DNA from: Margaritifera margaritifera
Taxonomy: Eukaryota; Mollusca; Bivalvia; Unionida; Margaritiferidae
DNA: 64,000 nucleotides
Direction: 5' to 3'
Assembly (NCBI GenBank): GCA_029931535.1
Contig: JAQPZY010001660.1
Location: 2,071,001 to 2,135,000 of the forward strand
The notes under the pieces are model-generated. The model searched no databases and had not been told where the DNA came from. It saw nothing but the letters and a program-made list of their open reading frames with translations. Position numbers and translations under genes: made by a program. Below are positions 10,019 to 22,311 of this stretch, piece by piece. Numbering within the stretch: the stretch's first letter is position 1; the number at the start of each line of letters is the position of its first letter.

Positions 10019-11499
10019 GTAAGGAAGAATTTATTGTAAACTTATCTGAGCACATTCAGTTAATTGCCATAGTGTTTTCAGAAATTATTACCAAGTTCTG
10101 TCTTCTTTGGTGTTGAGCTTTGGCATCATACCAAACTTGGTTTTTCATTAGCATTTTGTGATCAAGTTTTTCTAGTAGGGTTGTTGGCTTTGATTTTGCA
10201 GGGTAGAAACTTTTTTTAAGGCACTTGTTTGCTACGAGTCATGAAATATGATATTGAATTATCAGTAGTATTTCACATAATAGATAAGACTTCTTTATTT
10301 CAGACTGCATGGTCCATACATCTATATTAAATATAAATATATTTTAAACATAAAAGATTATAGGTGTCTTATGTACAAATATACAAACACATATACAACT
10401 ACAGAATGTGTCATTGTTAAGAACAAAATTATGTAAGACATTTAAGAGTAATTTGTTCCATCTATTCATAATCTGAGAATTAAAATGAATATCATAGTTC
10501 CACAGAGATTTCAAGATACAATTTTAGCTATTAGATATTCTTGTCATCATTGAAACACATACTTTCTCATTAATTCTTCAAAACTAAATACATTATAGTT
10601 TGCATATTAAAGCATAATTGCATCAGTAGTGAATTCATTTCTCCATTAAATACATTACTTGATCACATTAACATTAGAAATTCACTTACGCTGCCTCCTG
10701 AAATCAGCCCTCCTGGAAAGAAACAAAAATTTGTCTATATGGAATATAGACTATAAAAATAGTATAAGTGGGAAGTAACTCTTTGAAAATACTATTATAT
10801 TTAACTTCTGATTCTCACTGTTAGGCAGCAAACACTATACCAGATGCTCTTCAGTTTAAGCTATGGCTCTATACAGGCAAGAACATATCGGTATATTTCC
10901 TGAAATAATTTGGATTTCTCTGAAAATAACCACCATTCATTTGCAAGGTCGGTATTGTTTTATTGAATTAACTTTGCTTCAGTCATTGGTAACTTTATTT
11001 ACTTTTTATCAGTAATTTTGAAAAAATTTCCACCATTGTGGACTTGGTCACCGCCCATGCCATATATACCAGGACCTGTTGAATTCATTTATTTTTTTCA
11101 TAAGTTACAGCTTTTGTTGTTTAATTTGTGTGCAGTTTTCAACTTTTTTGTTGTTCTCTAGATTACTTGGTCATTTTTCATTGTTTGTTACAGTTATACA
11201 ATTGTGATCAGATGCACCAAGTGTACAAAATGTACTTCCACTATACCTTGCAGTACCTGCACAGGTTTGGTCAGGAGGGACTTGGTCCATGCTTCTGTGG
11301 AAACACTTGAAAGGCAGGGAAAAATGCTTTGATGTTGAAGTCTTGAGCCTTTATCCCAACAATGATGTCCATTAACTAGTATAGTAGGGGATGCCTCTGT
11401 CTGCACCCCCACCCCAAGATATCTCAGACTTTGCCATCGACAAGCATCACTTCTGGAGAAATGGACCAGGAAGACTGAGATAGAATGGATTCGAAGGTA

Positions 11500-14400
11500 T
11501 TACTGGACTAATGTTAGATGAGAAGACTAATCTGGGAGACCACATTTGTAGATGTTGGCTACAGGTTTTGACTACTGGTATGAACATGATGGGAGAACTT
11601 GCTCTCTCTTTTTGGCAAGTTCGCCCTGCATGCCAAAGCAGGGACAGAGTGCCCACAAAGCTGGTGAGAAATATAGTAGTGACCTTGTCTTTGCTTGAAT
11701 TGGCTTCACTTGCAATTTTCAGACTTGCAGAGAAAGTGGGTAATGATAACACTTGGGAGTCTGCATGCCACATTGTGAAAATTGTTAACAGGGCAGCTCA
11801 CCACACTATGGCAAATGCCCTGACTGCCTTATGCAACCTTGATTTAATAAGATGGAATTCTTGCCTTTGCTCATCTTCTCTCAAGCCCCATCACTCCATG
11901 GCATTGTCTTTTGGTTCTCCCAGTTCTTCAGAGACTGTGTCAAGGACATGAGGAAGCCGGCTGCATAATAATTGCATCTTCAGCAGGCTTTACCCTTGCC
12001 TTTTCGCCCGCTTGGTTTGACTTGTTTCCAGACAATGAGTGGGTGATCCAAATTGTTTTGGAGGGTTATAGATTTCATTCAACGCCTACCCCTCCCCTTT
12101 CATCCTTGCCATCACAGACGAAGGTTCTGCCGACCCCAAGGCATTAGTTTTGCAGAAGAAGATCCATACTTTGCTCATCAGGTGGAAGGTGGAAATCTCA
12201 GGGGTTTCTATATACATCTTTTCCTGGTGCCAAAAGTGTAAGGAAAGCTCCAGCTGGTGGTTGAATTGAGCTGACTGAACAAATTTATAGCTGCACCCAG
12301 GTTCAGAGTGGAGACAGTATGGTACAGCTTTCCATGAAGAGGGATACATTCGCGATCAGTCTCTACTTGACAGATGTCATCTTATTCCGATTCATCTGTT
12401 CTTCACAAAAGTTCCTTCAGCTTGCGTTCCAAGGGACTGTGTGTCAGTTCTAGTAACACCCATTTGGATTCAACATCCGTCTATGGGTCTTCACCAAGAC
12501 AGTAGAATATGTCTTCACTTACATAAGGTTGACCTCAACAGCTTCAACTGCGGCATACTTTGACAGCATATTATAGTTACTCATGGTAATTTCAATTTTG
12601 ATTCAAGATAAGAACAGCTTATTTTCCGTCCTCTTTCAGCTGGGCTTTCTTGTAAACGGGGAGAATCACCCCTTTCAAACACTTCATTCATCTAGGTATG
12701 TAGTTTCTGAATTGTCTCATTTTAGTTCACCTTCCCACCAAGCACATTGCATGGATTGTCAAGCTCACCAAGTCGATCTCCAAGAAAACACATTTGTGCA
12801 AGGGAGTTTCTGTAACACCTCGGATTATAATGTGGCTGCAGACTTTCTATATTTTGGCTGACTTGTTATGTGTCCTCTGCAAATGGTTCTCTTAGCTTGG
12901 TGCATACAACCTTGAAAAGTCCTTGAACTTGAGGTGTTACCTTGAAAACTCTATGAATTTTAAAAAAAGTTGTTTTTCTCCAGAAAACTTCTTGAATTTG
13001 TTGAAAAACTTCTTGAAATTTGCCAAAAACTCCTTGAGTTATATCTGATGAAATGCAAAATGTTTGAAGTGAATAGTAATATATCACTTGTTCAATTCTG
13101 AATTTATGTAACTGATGTATTTACCAAGAATAATGAATAAATAAATAAAACGGGATAAAATTGGGTGGATCAAAAGTTACATGACACTGGAAGTTACCAG
13201 ATGGGTAGTGTCCCTTTGCTTTAGTGGCATCTTTATGTGTTTGTCTATTAATATTGTACCTATTTATGCAGTGATAAATAACAAATGGAAAAAGTTGAAT
13301 TTCCATGAGATTTTTTCTTTTTTGAAAAGAAGATCTTGAAAAATCCTCAAAAAGAAGCAAAGGGCTGCATGAAACAGGTCTTAGCTCATTGTTGCCGCTT
13401 TTATGGTCGCCTAGATCATCCAGTCAAGATTTTGACCAGGATAAGACACTTTCTGTATCAGTGGCACAAAAAAATGGATCCCCATGTAGACATTCCAACC
13501 AGAAGTTAGGTCTGTACAGATGCCAGCAAGCACAGTTGGGGTTTCCACTCTTTGCCTCTTTTCACTAGTCAGTAGCAGCTGGGGGACAGAGAAGAGGGCA
13601 CTTCACATAAATCTCCTGGAAATATAGGCCATAGTCAATGCCTTTCATTTCTGGCAGAACTTTCTCTGGGAAGGTTGCTTTTATAATGTCAGACAATTCT
13701 GTGGTAATCAGTTACCTCCACAGACCAGATCACCAAATCTTGTTTCAGGTCTGGGATTTTCTTCATTGGTGCTTCCAGCATCGAATCACTGTACTGACAA
13801 GATATATCCCAGGCAGGTTCAGTGTCCGGCCTGACTTGTCATCAAGGAGATGTCAGTCTACACACTGAGTTCTTTGTCCACATGTAAATCTTACCTGGAT
13901 TTGCGCTCTCTAGGATTGTTTGATGGTCTGTCTTATCACGATAAGTGAAATCACAAGCTGTACACCTTTGTGTTGCTGGTACCAGACCCAGAAGTCTGGG
14001 CAGTGGATGCTTTTTAGTTTTGGACAGGATCTGGGGATATGCCTTCCCTCCAACTGTTCTGATTCCAATAATGATTCAGAAAATAAGGGATCATATCTGT
14101 AATGTGGTTCTGGTTGCTCCTATCAGATGGACAGGTCCTAGTTCAGTGATCTATTCAATCTAGTGATAGATATTCCCAGGAAGATCCAAATGATTCTGAA
14201 CCTGCTCAAATAGCCAAGATCACAGGTCTTCCATTCCTCTCTGGACAGACTTCACCTTCACACTTTTCTCTTGTTTATTAAAAAAAGTTGTGCACCTTAT
14301 ACACTAGTACAGTGACGACATTGTTCTCTTGTGGGCCTTGTTTCCATAACTGGCTAATTTCTTTATCTGGCTCTATGAGAAGAAATTCGTACAGATTACA

Positions 14401-14700
14401 ATTAATGGCTGCCTTCCGACACCTTCATACACCCTGGGAGAGCCATGAAAAGGATCTTTCTTACTTGTTGACCAGCTCTGATCTGAACTGTCCCCAGTCA
14501 CTCATTTTGTTCCCAAATGGAATCTCTAATGGGTTCTTGATCAGTTTGAGTCATTGACCAGAATGTCGCTGAAGATACTATCATACAAAACATGCTTCTG
14601 ATTGCATTGACTTTGGCTTGTAGGGTGAGTGGATTGCATGCCCTTTCAGTTGACCCAAACTATCATCAGTTCTGCTCAGATGGTTTGGTGGTTCTAATGA
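11500..14700 (+). pseudogene. DIRS copy C coding remnants: gag-like, RT, RNase H, tyrosine recombinase
   Basis: The gag-like end is at 11511-11850 with VNRAAHHTMANAL, parallel to copy D (LNRAAQHTLANAV). RT N-terminal pieces are at 11990-12320 (NEWVIQIVLEGYRF; FYIHLFLVPKV). The RNase H end is at 13638-13868 with IMSDNSVVISYL, VWDFLHWCFQHRITVLTRYI and PGRFSV. The recombinase region at about 14590-14680 reads ALTLACRVSGLHALSVDP, containing the first catalytic Arg region. The RT palm Asp box and the recombinase HxxR...Y end were not found; the latter appears deleted. Many stops and frameshifts are present. Confidence 0.82.
12860..13350. other. Insertion or unrelated sequence inside DIRS copy C
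   Basis: This stretch interrupts the order RT to RNase H. It contains repeated CCTTGAA/TTCTTGAA motifs (12910-13040) and AT-rich DNA with no counterpart in copy D. Its borders are approximate. Confidence 0.5.
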
Positions 14701-15430
14701 TGTACAGTTGGCTTTATCTTTCTTTTATCTTTGTGATTTAGTCTTGCAGTGAAGAAAACTTAATCTTGTGACTCCGGTGGTTGCCCAGACATCCACCAGA
14801 CCATGTTAAGACTGGCACAACCTTGTCAGGGGAATTGGTTTAAAGTTTTTGTGGATTTGCCTGAAATTTTCCTTTGTAAGGACATGCCATATTCTTCTCC
14901 TTACTCTTTATCAAAGGCCTCAGGGTAATCACATGTCACTTGGAATTATCTCTTGGTTGTGTGTTAGGAGAGGGATCTTATTCTACACATGAGGACCCAT
15001 ATCATAATGTCCTCTGAAGTGTGACCAAGGTAGAAGTTGGATGCTCATGCATTTCCTCCTCCACTTACCTATTCCCCTGTGGTCAGGTAATGTAATCAAC
15101 AGAGAAACAAATTTCTTGTCGTAAATTATGTTTTTCTCTGAATGCTTACCTGATCTCATTACAAATTAAGCTCCCCACACCTCCCTTTCAGCATGAACAT
15201 CCTTGTTGATTTTTTTTTCCAAGCATAAACTGCAGAATATCTGGTATATGGGTAGCTACCTAGTGGTGATGAAGGGAGGTAATTATAATAGTATATTGGA
15301 AGAGTTACTTCACATTGATACTATTTTTAAAGTCTTTCTGGGAGGGCTGGATTTGGGAGGTAGTAGAAGTTAATTCCTAATGTTAATTTGATAGGGTAAG
15401 TATTCTTGGAGAACATACAATACAAATTTT

Positions 15431-16281
15431 CTTTCATATGAGTGACCACAGATATTTATACTGAGGAAATTCAAAAATTATCTTACCTAAGATAGGAATC
15501 ACTTAAAGTAAGGTAAATTTTGAGCATTTTTTGTATCAGATCTTTGATTAATGCATACATGCACATATCTGTGGATCAATAATGCAATGAAATCTGTTGA
15601 GTTAAATATTTTAGAGCCTTTGAAAAGTGTCTTTAACCAGAAATTAGATATAAACAATAAGATACACATAGAAAACATAATTGTTCAAACTAAAGGCAAT
15701 GCCATCTTGTAATTATAGTTTGTTACTAAAAATAGTAACAAACTTTATGTTCTTACTAAAATTAATAACAAAGTATAGATCCACTAGCCTTTTATGTCAG
15801 TTTTATATGTCAAGGGAACCCTGATATTAGTTATATCCCTGGATATTGTTCCATTGATGGCAATACTTGAAACAATAGTAGAAGATGTTTATAAAAGGAA
15901 ATCACACTAATTTCTCAAATAATACTTAAGATGTTATGTAAATTTGATAGTGATGCATAAGGAAAAGACAGTTGAGAAAAAGATGAAGATTATTTATAGC
16001 AGTATCTTTATGATGGTAAAGAGCACCATGAATAGCAATGTCTCTAGAGTTATTCTTCTGTCTAAGCTTACATACATTTGTATCACTTCATCCTTCCAAG
16101 TCATCAGTATTCTTAGTACTTAAATTACATGACAGTTAACCTGAAATTTCTTTCTGAGTACTTGTTGAACATGTGATCCTTTGATTCAGTATCTCCAAGT
16201 TATTTCATATTTCTGTCTATATGAACTTTACAAAATTGCTTTAGGAAGTTCTTTCCACATCTGCCGGTGCTTGTGTTTCAG
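15431..16281. other. Intron, nothing recognised
   Basis: AT-rich, no repeat or coding signal seen before exon f. Confidence 0.6.
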
Positions 16282-16428
16282 ATCTGGCAGGTGCCAAGGA
16301 ATTTAGAGGTGAACATTGTTCCCAGAGATATACCTCTAGTCCCCATCCGTGTGGCCTCAGTGTTTGCAGACAAAGACAAGGAAGATTTTGATGATGGGGA
16401 AACCAGCATACTAGATAAAGCCAGGGAG
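16282..16428 (+). CDS. PBRM1: PBRM1 exon f: BAH1-BAH2 linker
   Basis: The acceptor is TTGTGTTTCAG before 16282 and the donor GTAGGC is at 16429. The exon is 147 nt (49 codons), phase 0. It encodes IWQVPRNLEVNIVPRDIPL, then VPIRVASVFADKDKEDFDDG and an acidic end. Human has LWTMPISSVRFVPRDVPLPVVRVASVFA here. The acidic, poorly conserved second half is the inter-BAH linker. Confidence 0.96.
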
Positions 16429-16627
16429 GTAGGCACTTTCTGCTTGGCAAAAATTAATGTGTTGAGTTTCTAATTGTGTGATACAAGTTATGGCTGGAAT
16501 TTAAATAAGCAACAAAGGAACAAAGTAACCCTTGTACTTTGTCAGCCAATCTGACCCTTGAACCTCTTAACCCATCTTGAGTTCCTCCAGAATAGCTCAG
16601 TCCATTGAAGCCATATGGATTTTGCCA

Positions 16628-16644
16628 GGGGGGGGGGGGGGGGG
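16628..16644 (+). repeat. Poly(G) run, 17 bases
   Basis: Uninterrupted G tract in the intron after exon f; potential quadruplex-forming or slippage-prone site. Confidence 0.9.
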
Positions 16645-17199
16645 CTCAATGTGTTATGGGAATGACAAGGAAACTTTCCAGAATGGTGTTCCATACCCCA
16701 GTTGTGTTCAAGTGTCTGTTTCTAAAAGTATGAAAATCTAGGCAAGCCATGACTTACCTTGATTTATTCATTGAACATTTATATATTGCTGTCACTCACT
16801 AATGTCAGAATCATGTCTATAAAGTTTAATTTGTGCAAAGTTCATGGTGAATTGACATGCCATGCATAAGTTTCAGCAAGCCTGCACCTGGCAGGTTTCC
16901 TCCCTTGTCATTTCTGTAATGCACAGATCCCCTCTACTCTACCCTCCACTCCACTCCACTTCGTATCCCTTCAGTTATGACCCAAATCCCCGTGTTCAGG
17001 CTTATTCGACGGTGATTGACTGTCAGCCATGACTAAACCACACATTTGACTGTTTATGGTATTATTTCATAATACCAGCTATTTGTGTAAACAAAGATAG
17101 TTCCACAACCAGTCTAACTAATAGTTGGTTGAAAATACTGTTATGGAAGAATTTGTACCAATACGAATTGTGATACAGTAGTATGCTGATAATACAAAT

Positions 17200-17650
17200 A
17201 TATCGATATACAGTTACACCACTAGCGACTTGTACATATACAAATGAATTTTGATCAATAAACAAGTTTATAGTCAGCACTCTGACAATAATTTCAAGGT
17301 CTGTGGATATACATGTAGCTGACAGTTTCATAAATTAATTATTGAGTTAAGCAAACTTACTGTGGCATGTGGGTATATCTTACCAGTATCTGAGACAAGT
17401 TCAGTGATCTTTTGTCCATGACATCAGGCTCAAAGTCAGAGACTATGAGAATGATTTTTTGTGTTCTGCACTTATTTTGTGAAGATATTGATGCAAACAC
17501 ACACACACAAAAACTACTTTTGTTACCAAATTTGTATGTTGTATTTTCTAAAGAACATCTGAGATGGTTTCAATACACTAGAATTAAAAAGAATAAAGTA
17601 GTGAAGAAATGGGCTTACTGTCTATTCCTGCAAAATCCTTTCAACCATTA
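17200..17650 (+). repeat. Dispersed repeat, tail of family X
   Basis: AATAAACAAGTTTATAGTCA at about 17260 matches about 45775. TTCAGTGATCTTTTGTCCAT at 17401 matches 52340 and 53690. The end (GAATTAAAAAGAATAAAGTA ... TTCCTGCAAAATCCTTT) matches 53810-53870. A 78-codon ORF here is repeat-derived. Confidence 0.7.
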
Positions 17651-17973
17651 AAGCAAGATTCCCTTCTTGTGACTTGAGTAGAATATATATCACCTGTTAA
17701 AACAACATTTGAATACAACAATATAATTTAAGCAATCCCTAGGACATCTTGAGTTTACTGTTTGTATATTAAGAAATAAAGAAGACAGAATATATTATTT
17801 ACAGGAACAGTTTGGGGAATCAGATGTGATTTATCATTTTGTCACACATCATAGGTCATTTGAACACTTTTAAACACTATATTAACTGGAATGTCTTGCT
17901 ATAGTAGAGAAATTTAAGCTTGACTATAAAAACCAGAATACCTGCATATATATCTTTCTTTTGCTTTTTTCAG

Positions 17974-18055
17974 GATGTTATAATGGAGAATCAGACAGAT
18001 GATGGCTGTACATACTATGAGCAAATTAGGACAGAAACTGGCTGTTACAAATTAG
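17974..18055 (+). CDS. PBRM1: PBRM1 exon g: linker into BAH2
   Basis: The acceptor is TTGCTTTTTTCAG before 17974 and the donor GTGAGT is at 18056. The exon is 82 nt, starting in phase 0 and ending with one base. It encodes DVIMENQTDDGCTYYEQIRT, then ETGCYKL. Human has a comparable GCHYFEQL...WLKVGDCV motif at the start of BAH2. The last G joins AT of the next exon to give Asp. Confidence 0.93.
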
Positions 18056-18209
18056 GTGAGTTTCTTATACATCAGCTGAAATGTTATGACATCCATCAAA
18101 CTGTATCTCTTTTTGTGCATCCAGCTATCTGTTTTTTTTTTTTTTGGTTTCCACATAATAACTTTAATTTTTCATCATTGACCCTTACAAAACTATTGAT
18201 GGCTTGCTC

Positions 18210-18850
18210 TTGAAACAGGAAAGACACCTTTTGACTTTGGGTTCAATAGCTAAAAAGTCAAGGTCACAGTGATCAAAAATCGAAATTTGTTTCTGCACAG
18301 TAACTTGAGTTCTAAACCATATCTTAACCAAACTTCATATAATGCTTGCACTTGAGGCAAGGAAGACACCTATTGATTTTGAGGTCAATAGGTCAAAGGT
18401 CAAGCTCACAGTGACCAAAAATAGAAAAATAGTTTCTGCACAAATTTTTGAAGTTTATACCACATACTTGACTAAACTGGGTATATTGCATGCACTTGTG
18501 GCATGAAAGACACCAAATAATTTGGATCCAATGGCTCAAAGGTCATGGTCACAGTGACTGAAGAAAGAAAAATATAGATCTCCCAACAACTTTCATTCTG
18601 CACCACATATTCTACTGTTGATTAGACATTTATTGTCTTTATAACAGAAGGTTAAAGGTCAAGGTCAGTTTGTCCTATATCAAAGATTGATAGTTACCAC
18701 ACAAAAAGTTGTGATGCATTACTTATCTTAGTCAAACTTTGTTGCTGTATTGCTTGCAAGTGGAAAAAAAACCCAGAAACCATTTGAATTTAGGGTTATA
18801 AGGTCAAACAGATCAGGGTCACATTGACTTGAAGAATGGTTATGGTACCA
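18210..18850 (+). repeat. Repeat family Z, ~142-bp units
   Basis: GGAAAGACACCTTTTGACTT recurs with divergence at about 18218, 18359, 18504 and, more weakly, 18771. Each copy is followed by AGGTCAAGGTCACAGTGAC-type sequence and GTTTCTGCACA. The unit length is about 141-145 bp. No coding is seen. Confidence 0.8.
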
Positions 18851-19494
18851 GTTAGTCAGAGAGTACAAAATGCTTTTTTTCACATTAAAACTTGTAGGTT
18901 CCAGAGTATATTGTTTTACAAAACTATATGGAGTGTCTTCTTTTGATCACTTGCAAGAAAGGGAAGTAAAATCTGAAACACACATATGGAAGTCCAAGTT
19001 TATGTCAAACATTGGGTGTATGTATAATATTCTGTTCACAGGAGCTTGGGATTAGCTTTATTTGGATGTGTGATGAAGCTATGTGAGTTGGGCTGGATGT
19101 TATGAGTAGATATTACATTTCATGTATAATTAATGAGCTTTGAAGGAAGACTAGATTGATCAGTTGCTGTTTTGATTTAACTTTAGCCATTACAACGGAC
19201 AAGGTTTTTATATAGCTTATTTTTCTTGCCTACAGCATGTATGTATAGTCAGTATAATGCTTTTTTTTATATATGAAATTTACTGTCATTATTGCTCATG
19301 ATTGTTCACGCTATCATGTCTCCGATATTATGAACAAGTTTGAAAATCAGACCAACTTGACTTTGAGGTCAAGTTAAGTTCACTGCTTGCATTGTTGTTC
19401 TGCAGTGAGCTTATGAACACAGTGCCATGATGGTTCATGAATGAAAGATTTTGTACTCCTGTGAGAATGTAGATGTGAAAATTTATATGCATCA
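18851..19494. other. Intron, nothing firm recognised
   Basis: A short GACTTTGAGGTCAAGTTAAG stretch at about 19359 may be a remnant of the repeat family upstream. Confidence 0.5.
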
Positions 19495-19500
19495 CCTTTG

Positions 19501-20429
19501 CATACCTGCCAACCATTACGCTTTTGGCATAATCATTATGCCTTTTTTCACCAAATTACATCTTATGCTTGCCTGTATAGGGATTACACTTTTCTGGTAC
19601 AATAAAAAAAAAATACAAATAAAGCTATAAAAAATTGTGTTGTTTTTATTATCATGTCTTTAATCCCACACATCATATAAATTTAAGAATATTCTAAAAT
19701 AAAACATGTAGACTGCTGCATAAGAATGTGTAAGAGTATGTTTGTCCATCGTAGACCTACATGTACTTTCCTTATTTTCTATTTATAGCAGCTATATATG
19801 ACACAATTCCAAGAAAATAGATGGTTTCTTCAAAATGAAACCTTACCTCACAGATTCATTATAGTAATGAATATAGTAGAGTAGTCTATGCTTTAAAAAA
19901 ATGGTGCCAGATGTTAAGCGAAACAGGCTTTATCAATGTGACTCATGGATGCAGTATGACTGAAAAATGTTGGAGGAGAGGGATCTTTTTAAATTTAAAA
20001 ATATGTAGGATCAGAAAAAGGACAAATCAGTAGTGCTTTACAAATTTGAAAAGAAGAATATGAGAGTGATGTAATACAGCACTCCAGGTGGGAACATCGT
20101 CATGCTCATTGCAGAATTTGTGGACTTGACTTTATGATCATTCAGCTAAAGTTAGACATGTAGACTAGTTAAAGTGAGTGTTGTATATAAATAATTTAAC
20201 AGTATGTTTTGTGTTTGTATTCTGGTACTAATCCACATGGATTTTGCTCATTTGTGACAAGAATTGTAACCACCTGCAGATTCAGTTTAGTAGCAAAACT
20301 AAATGTACATTTTACATACAGTTTTTTGTAATTGTGACATGCAATATATAGATGACACTTTTTATGCTCAGATTACGCTTTTCTGCCACTTCAATTATGC
20401 TTATACCTCTCTAGGATTTGGCAGGTATG
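19501..20429. mobile_element. Non-autonomous TIR element, 929 bp
   Basis: The left end CATACCTGCCAA (19501-19512) is the exact inverse of the right end TTGGCAGGTATG (20418-20429). A 6-bp direct repeat CCTTTG flanks it (19495-19500 and 20430-20435), consistent with a target-site duplication. Both ends also carry ATTACGCTTTT in direct orientation. There is no transposase ORF. Superfamily not assigned. Confidence 0.8.
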
Positions 20430-20598
20430 CCTTTGCACTTAAAAAAAAAATAAACAAACATTTGATAGTACTTAACAAACTAGGAAAAGGAGGTTACAGC
20501 AGTGATATTAAATATCAAATAACTTCAATTTTGACAAATGTTATTAATTTTATGGTTTTTATAAAAGTCATGAATGTAATTTTCTTTCTTTTTCACAG

Positions 20599-20674
20599 AT
20601 GATTGTGTGTATGTGAGATCAGACCGAGAGAAGCCTGTAATTGCAAGAATAGAGAAAATATGGATAGACAAAAC
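20599..20674 (+). CDS. PBRM1: PBRM1 exon h: BAH2 first strands
   Basis: The acceptor is TTTTTCACAG before 20599 and the donor GTATGT is at 20675. The exon is 76 nt, beginning with two bases that finish a split Asp codon and ending with two bases of a Thr codon. It encodes DCVYVRSDREKPVIARIEKI, then WIDK. This matches the human BAH2 opening GDCVFIKS...RVGRIEKVW. Confidence 0.96.
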
Positions 20675-21140
20675 GTATGTTAATTTCATATGCTTCATTA
20701 ATGAGAATAATGTGTAACCAGTAAGTTTTATTAATAGTAATATAATGTTATTAAAACATAGTTTATAAGTGTCCCAGTATGGAATGACAATGAATCAATA
20801 AGAAACTTATCATGCAAGGCACTTGCATCAAGTCCAGTTAAGTTTTATAGTGACTCAGGATCATTTCATACTGGGTTACTAACAAATCATGCAACATATT
20901 TACCTCATCTGTGACCTGAACTCTTTCAGATTATATTCATGTAATATTTATGTAGAGTCAATGCCAAGGAGAATTAGCAACTTCATGACAAAATGTAATT
21001 TGTGATATTATATTACACTGACCTAATTTGTTCCCTACTGACCTGGTATGATCTTGTACCAGGTCTTCATCTGACACTTTTGCAATTCTTTTTTTAAACT
21101 TTTGTGTTTGTTTTTACAAGTCAGATAAAAGGGGGTACAT
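20675..21140. other. Intron after exon h, nothing recognised
   Basis: AT-rich with no evident repeat. Confidence 0.6.
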
Positions 21141-21149
21141 TATTATATG

Positions 21150-21300
21150 TTATGGTGGTTTTGTAGTTTGCATGCCACACTTGCAACCAGAAGGGTGGGG
21201 GTTAGAATCCTACAAATGGATCAGCCTGGGTGGGCTACTGTGCTGTGTTCTTAGACAAGGCAGTTTACTCAGATTGCCTCAGCACTACATAATCTATTTG
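21150..21300 (+). repeat. Possible SINE-like fragment
   Basis: GGGGGTTAGAATCCTACAAA (about 21198) resembles a degenerate RNA polymerase III B box (GGTTCGANTCC). It is followed by GGATCAGCCTGGGTGGGCTA, TTAGACAAGGCAGTTTACTC and CAGATTGCCTCAGC. An A-box equivalent is only weakly visible upstream. It is plausibly a decayed tRNA-derived SINE, but a single copy does not settle it. Confidence 0.4.
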
Positions 21301-22138
21301 TGTTGCTGTGCCTAAAAATACCAAACTAAATACAAACATGAATTTTTGTATGATTTGCATTTGCAACACCATGTTACATGGAACCTTTGTTAATAATGAT
21401 GATGTTGATGTTGTAAGCAGTTATGAGATGAAGATAGCATGCTTCCATTGTTGCAAGACACTGGAGAAAATCTGCTATGCTGCTTTTTTCACCTCTGGCT
21501 GCCTGAGATAAGATTTCCTTGTTTCTAATGAATATGCATAAACCTGCGTAACCAATTGTTGTGAGCCTGAGTAAAATTTCTCTAAAGTTGACCAAGCATG
21601 ACCTTTCATGCTGTATGAAAGAGCAAATAAAAGTTTCTCTTCCAAACACAGTCACTTATAAATTGATGAAGAGGGCACTTTCATTGATATGTTAGAGCCT
21701 GTTTCATTGCATTGTTGATGATGTTTTTTTGTTTTTGCATATTCCTGAGAAACAAGGAGTTTTTGTTACAGGCAGCCATAGGTGTAAAGGGAGTACAGTG
21801 GATTTTTGCCAGTGGCTTGCGACAATGGCAGCCCTTAAACTCTTCATAAATGCTGTTAATGGGTCATCCAACACATGGTAGCATGATCTAAAAGAAGAAA
21901 ATCCAAGACGTATACTTTTAGACATTATTTTATTACCCTATACTCCATGAGGAATATGCAAAGAGGGGATTAAACTTTTAACACCAATTTCCAGCAACTT
22001 AGTACAGGACTTGTTTGCTTGTTTTGAGATACATATTGAAATTTTTAAAAATGTACAGAAAGTTAACGATTTCATTGAAGTGGATGAAATGCATCATGAG
22101 CATTACTCTTGTACACATGTAATTTGTTTATTTTCCAG

Positions 22139-22311
22139 TGGTAATGGGTTTTTCTTTGGTCCAGTTTTTGTGGGGCCAGCAGATATTGAGCATTCTCCTA
22201 CCAGACTGTTTTATAAGAATGAGGTGTTTTTAACTGGGGCTGAAGAAACCACTCCACTCATAAGCATCACAGGCAAATGCTCAGTTCTTCACATTAAGGA
22301 TTACTTCTGCA
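22139..22311 (+). CDS. PBRM1: PBRM1 exon i: BAH2 core
   Basis: The acceptor is TATTTTCCAG before 22139; the first base completes Thr. The donor GTAAGT is at 22312. The exon is 173 nt: 57 full codons plus one base at each end. It encodes FFFGPVFVGPADIEHSPTRL, FYKNEVFLTGAEETTPL and a GKCSVL motif ending KDYFC. Human BAH2 has YFYGPIFIHP, EHEPTKMFYKKEVFLSNLEET and ILGKCAVLSFKDF. This is the longest internal exon match in the window. Confidence 0.97.

Larger units (their letters stand above)
10640..15430 (+). mobile_element. Decayed DIRS-type retroelement (copy C)
   Basis: The left terminal repeat at about 10660-10810 (ACATTAACATTAGAAATTCA, CAGCCCTCCTGGAAAG, AAAAATAGTATAAGTG) is the inverted counterpart of the right end at about 15290-15425 (GGGAGGGCTGGATTTGGGAG, CCTAATGTTAATTTGATAGG). 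An internal palindromic segment lies at about 15060-15165. The coding order is gag-like, RT, RNase H, tyrosine recombinase on the + strand. Inverted terminal repeats, an internal complementary region and a tyrosine recombinase instead of an integrase define DIRS elements. It sits in the exon e-f intron. Confidence 0.85.
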
